This document shows, piece after piece, positions 5,042 through 6,510 of a DNA stretch of 6,510 bases (its first letter is position 1; each line of letters starts with the position of its first letter). Both the position numbers and the translations under genes were made by a program. Under the pieces are notes generated by a model. That model had not been told where the DNA came from, did no database searches, and saw only the letters and a list, made by a program, of their open reading frames with translations. This stretch comes from Flavobacteriaceae bacterium. GTDB taxonomy: Bacteria > Bacteroidota > Bacteroidia > Flavobacteriales > Flavobacteriaceae. The stretch covers positions 1 through 6,510 of the forward strand of contig JAGLKH010000290.1 of NCBI GenBank assembly GCA_023141985.1, read 5' to 3'.

Positions 5042-6510
5042 ATGAATAGACTTTTGCAAACAGAATTTGGATTTCAAGAAGTTGAGATTAAGAAACTCAA
5101 TGGTTACGATAATGCAAATTATCTTATTAAAACCAATACAGCTAAGTATGTCCTAAAAACTTATTGTTATAACAAAGAATTACTGGCATTGGTTGAAGCA
5201 GAAAACGAAACGCTTTTCTTACTACAAGAATCTGATAAGAATAAATTTCCGAAACCAATTCAATTTATAGATGGTTCTTTTGTCAAGACCCTTGAAATAG
5301 ATGGTGTAGAAACAATTTGCAGAATGCTTTCTTTTATTGAAGGGGAACTTATGTGCAATGTGGCTCCCACTAAAACATTGTTTCAATCCTTTGGTGTTTT
5401 TCTTGCAGAAATGGATCTGAAACTACAATATTTTGACAACTACACCATCAAAGCAAGACAATGGGAATGGGGCATTCAATATATAAATTTAAATAAAAAA
5501 TATATTCAGGATATTGCTAATGCTAAAGACAGAAGTACAGTAAAATACTTTTTTCAACAGTTTGAAGAAAATGTTGCCCCGGTTCTTCCTGATTTACGAA
5601 AATCAATTATCCACAACGATGCCAATGATTGGAACGTATTGGTGAACAACGGTAAAATATCTGGCATTATTGATTTCGGAGATTTGGCTTACTCTCCACT
5701 TATTAACGAATTGGCAGTTGCTTTAACCTACGCTTGTTACGGCAAAGAAAACCCATTAGAATGGGCTTCAATTATTCTAAAATCATATCATAATATATTG
5801 CCGATAGAAGAAAAAGAAATACAGGTTTTGTATTACCTAATAGCTGCAAGACTTTGTATAAGTGTTTGTAACTCTGCTCATTCAAAAAAAGAAAACCCAA
5901 ATAATGAATATGCTTCGGTAAGTGAAAAGTCTGCCTGGAAAATGCTTTATCGTTGGCTAAGTATCAATCCAATAGCATCAGAAAACCGTTTTCGTTCAGC
6001 TTTAGGCTTACCTGTAAAAAAGACGAAATCCGTTGATGAAATGCTTGAAGAACGACATAAGTTTATCAGTCCAATTCTTTCTTTAAGTTACAACACACCT
6101 GTTTATATGGAAAAATCGGCATTTCAATTTATGTATGATGCCTATGGAAATACTTTTTTAGATGCCTATAATAATATTCCACATGTAGGACATTCGCATC
6201 CAAAAGTTGTGATCGCAGGACAAAAACAAATGGCAAAACTAAATACAAACACAAGGTATCTTTACGATTTGTTGCCTGAATATGCAGAAAGATTATTAGC
6301 AAAATTTCCTGACTCATTAAACAAAGTTTATTTTGTAAATTCGGGAAGTGCTGCAAGTGACTTAGCAATAAGAATGGCTTACGCACATACTAAGCACAAA
6401 AAATTAATGGTAATGGAACATGGTTATCACGGACACACACAAATTGCCATTGATATTAGTGACTATAAATTTAACAATCCAAAAGGGCAAGGGCAAAAAG
6501 ATTACATCCT
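5042..6510 (+). CDS. Fused APH-type kinase and class III PLP phospho-lyase/aminotransferase (partial, runs off right edge)
   Basis: The frame is open for 489 codons with no stop before the window end. Residues 1 to about 310 form an aminoglycoside phosphotransferase-fold kinase resembling hydroxylysine kinase: K39 in YVLKTY (ATP lysine), catalytic D193 and N198 in HNDANDWNVL, and metal-binding D211 in IIDFGD followed by SPLINELAVA. From about residue 335 a class III PLP enzyme begins. DAYGNTFLDAYNNIPHVGH (about 366-384), LNTNTRYLYD (400-409), NSGSAASDLA (433-442) and HGYHGH (460-465) closely follow ethanolamine-phosphate phospho-lyase (ETNPPL/AGXT2L1). The PLP lysine lies beyond the window. 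Relatives eliminate phosphate and ammonia from phosphoethanolamine or phosphohydroxylysine, so the fusion probably phosphorylates an amino alcohol and then breaks it down to an aldehyde; the substrate is inferred. No extra domain separates the halves. The ATG at 5042 is directly preceded by an in-frame TGA (5039-5041), so it is the first possible ATG start. A plain aminotransferase activity cannot be excluded. Confidence 0.92.
   Translation, partial: MNRLLQTEFGFQEVEIKKLNGYDNANYLIKTNTAKYVLKTYCYNKELLALVEAENETLFLLQESDKNKFPKPIQFIDGSFVKTLEIDGVETICRMLSFIEGELMCNVAPTKTLFQSFGVFLAEMDLKLQYFDNYTIKARQWEWGIQYINLNKKYIQDIANAKDRSTVKYFFQQFEENVAPVLPDLRKSIIHNDANDWNVLVNNGKISGIIDFGDLAYSPLINELAVALTYACYGKENPLEWASIILKSYHNILPIEEKEIQVLYYLIAARLCISVCNSAHSKKENPNNEYASVSEKSAWKMLYRWLSINPIASENRFRSALGLPVKKTKSVDEMLEERHKFISPILSLSYNTPVYMEKSAFQFMYDAYGNTFLDAYNNIPHVGHSHPKVVIAGQKQMAKLNTNTRYLYDLLPEYAERLLAKFPDSLNKVYFVNSGSAASDLAIRMAYAHTKHKKLMVMEHGYHGHTQIAIDISDYKFNNPKGQGQKDYI

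Noticed and set aside
6129..6386. 85-codon minus-strand open frame inside the kinase-lyase gene
   Set aside because: It is a shadow of the well-supported plus-strand PLP-enzyme domain, which matches family motifs across the whole stretch.

Overview
The window looks like a chromosomal segment from a low-GC member of the Bacteroidota, most likely a flavobacterium. The evidence is the AT-rich codon use, start codons preceded by A/T-rich leaders without Shine-Dalgarno sequences, candidate promoters of the TTG / TAnnTTTG type, and a two-domain kinase plus PLP-enzyme fusion of a kind I associate with this group. No mobile element, tRNA, rRNA or CRISPR array is visible. The organism call is an inference from these traits.

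From left to right, the first 2.16 kb is a compact minus-strand operon. In transcription order it holds a flavin-reductase-like FMN-binding protein (2161 to 1550), an M20-family zinc metallopeptidase/deacylase resembling carboxypeptidase G2 (1525 to 365), and the first 120 codons of an unrecognised protein (360 to beyond base 1). The spacings are 24 bases and 4 bases. A strong palindromic terminator at 2251-2279 separates this operon from hppA (4719 to 2299), also on the minus strand. HppA is a membrane-bound ion-pumping pyrophosphatase of 806 residues. It has the sequence marks of the K+-dependent type with a Na+-pump-type glutamate, plus an unusual acidic C-terminal tail of about 95 residues.

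A 322-base AT-rich gap (4720-5041) separates hppA from a divergent plus-strand gene. The gap holds a good candidate hppA promoter, a terminator-like hairpin and a candidate promoter for the plus-strand gene. That gene starts at 5042 and runs off the right edge. It encodes a fusion of a hydroxylysine-kinase-like APH kinase with a class III PLP enzyme resembling ethanolamine-phosphate phospho-lyase (ETNPPL/AGXT2L1). The two halves suggest a one-polypeptide pathway: phosphorylate an amino alcohol, then eliminate phosphate and ammonia to give an aldehyde.

No entirely new system is evident. The points most worth following are the kinase-lyase fusion with its altered PLP-site motif, the HppA tail, and the uncharacterised flavin reductase / M20 / unknown-protein operon. 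There is no clear functional link between the operon, the ion pump and the fusion enzyme; they appear to be neighbouring, separately controlled units.
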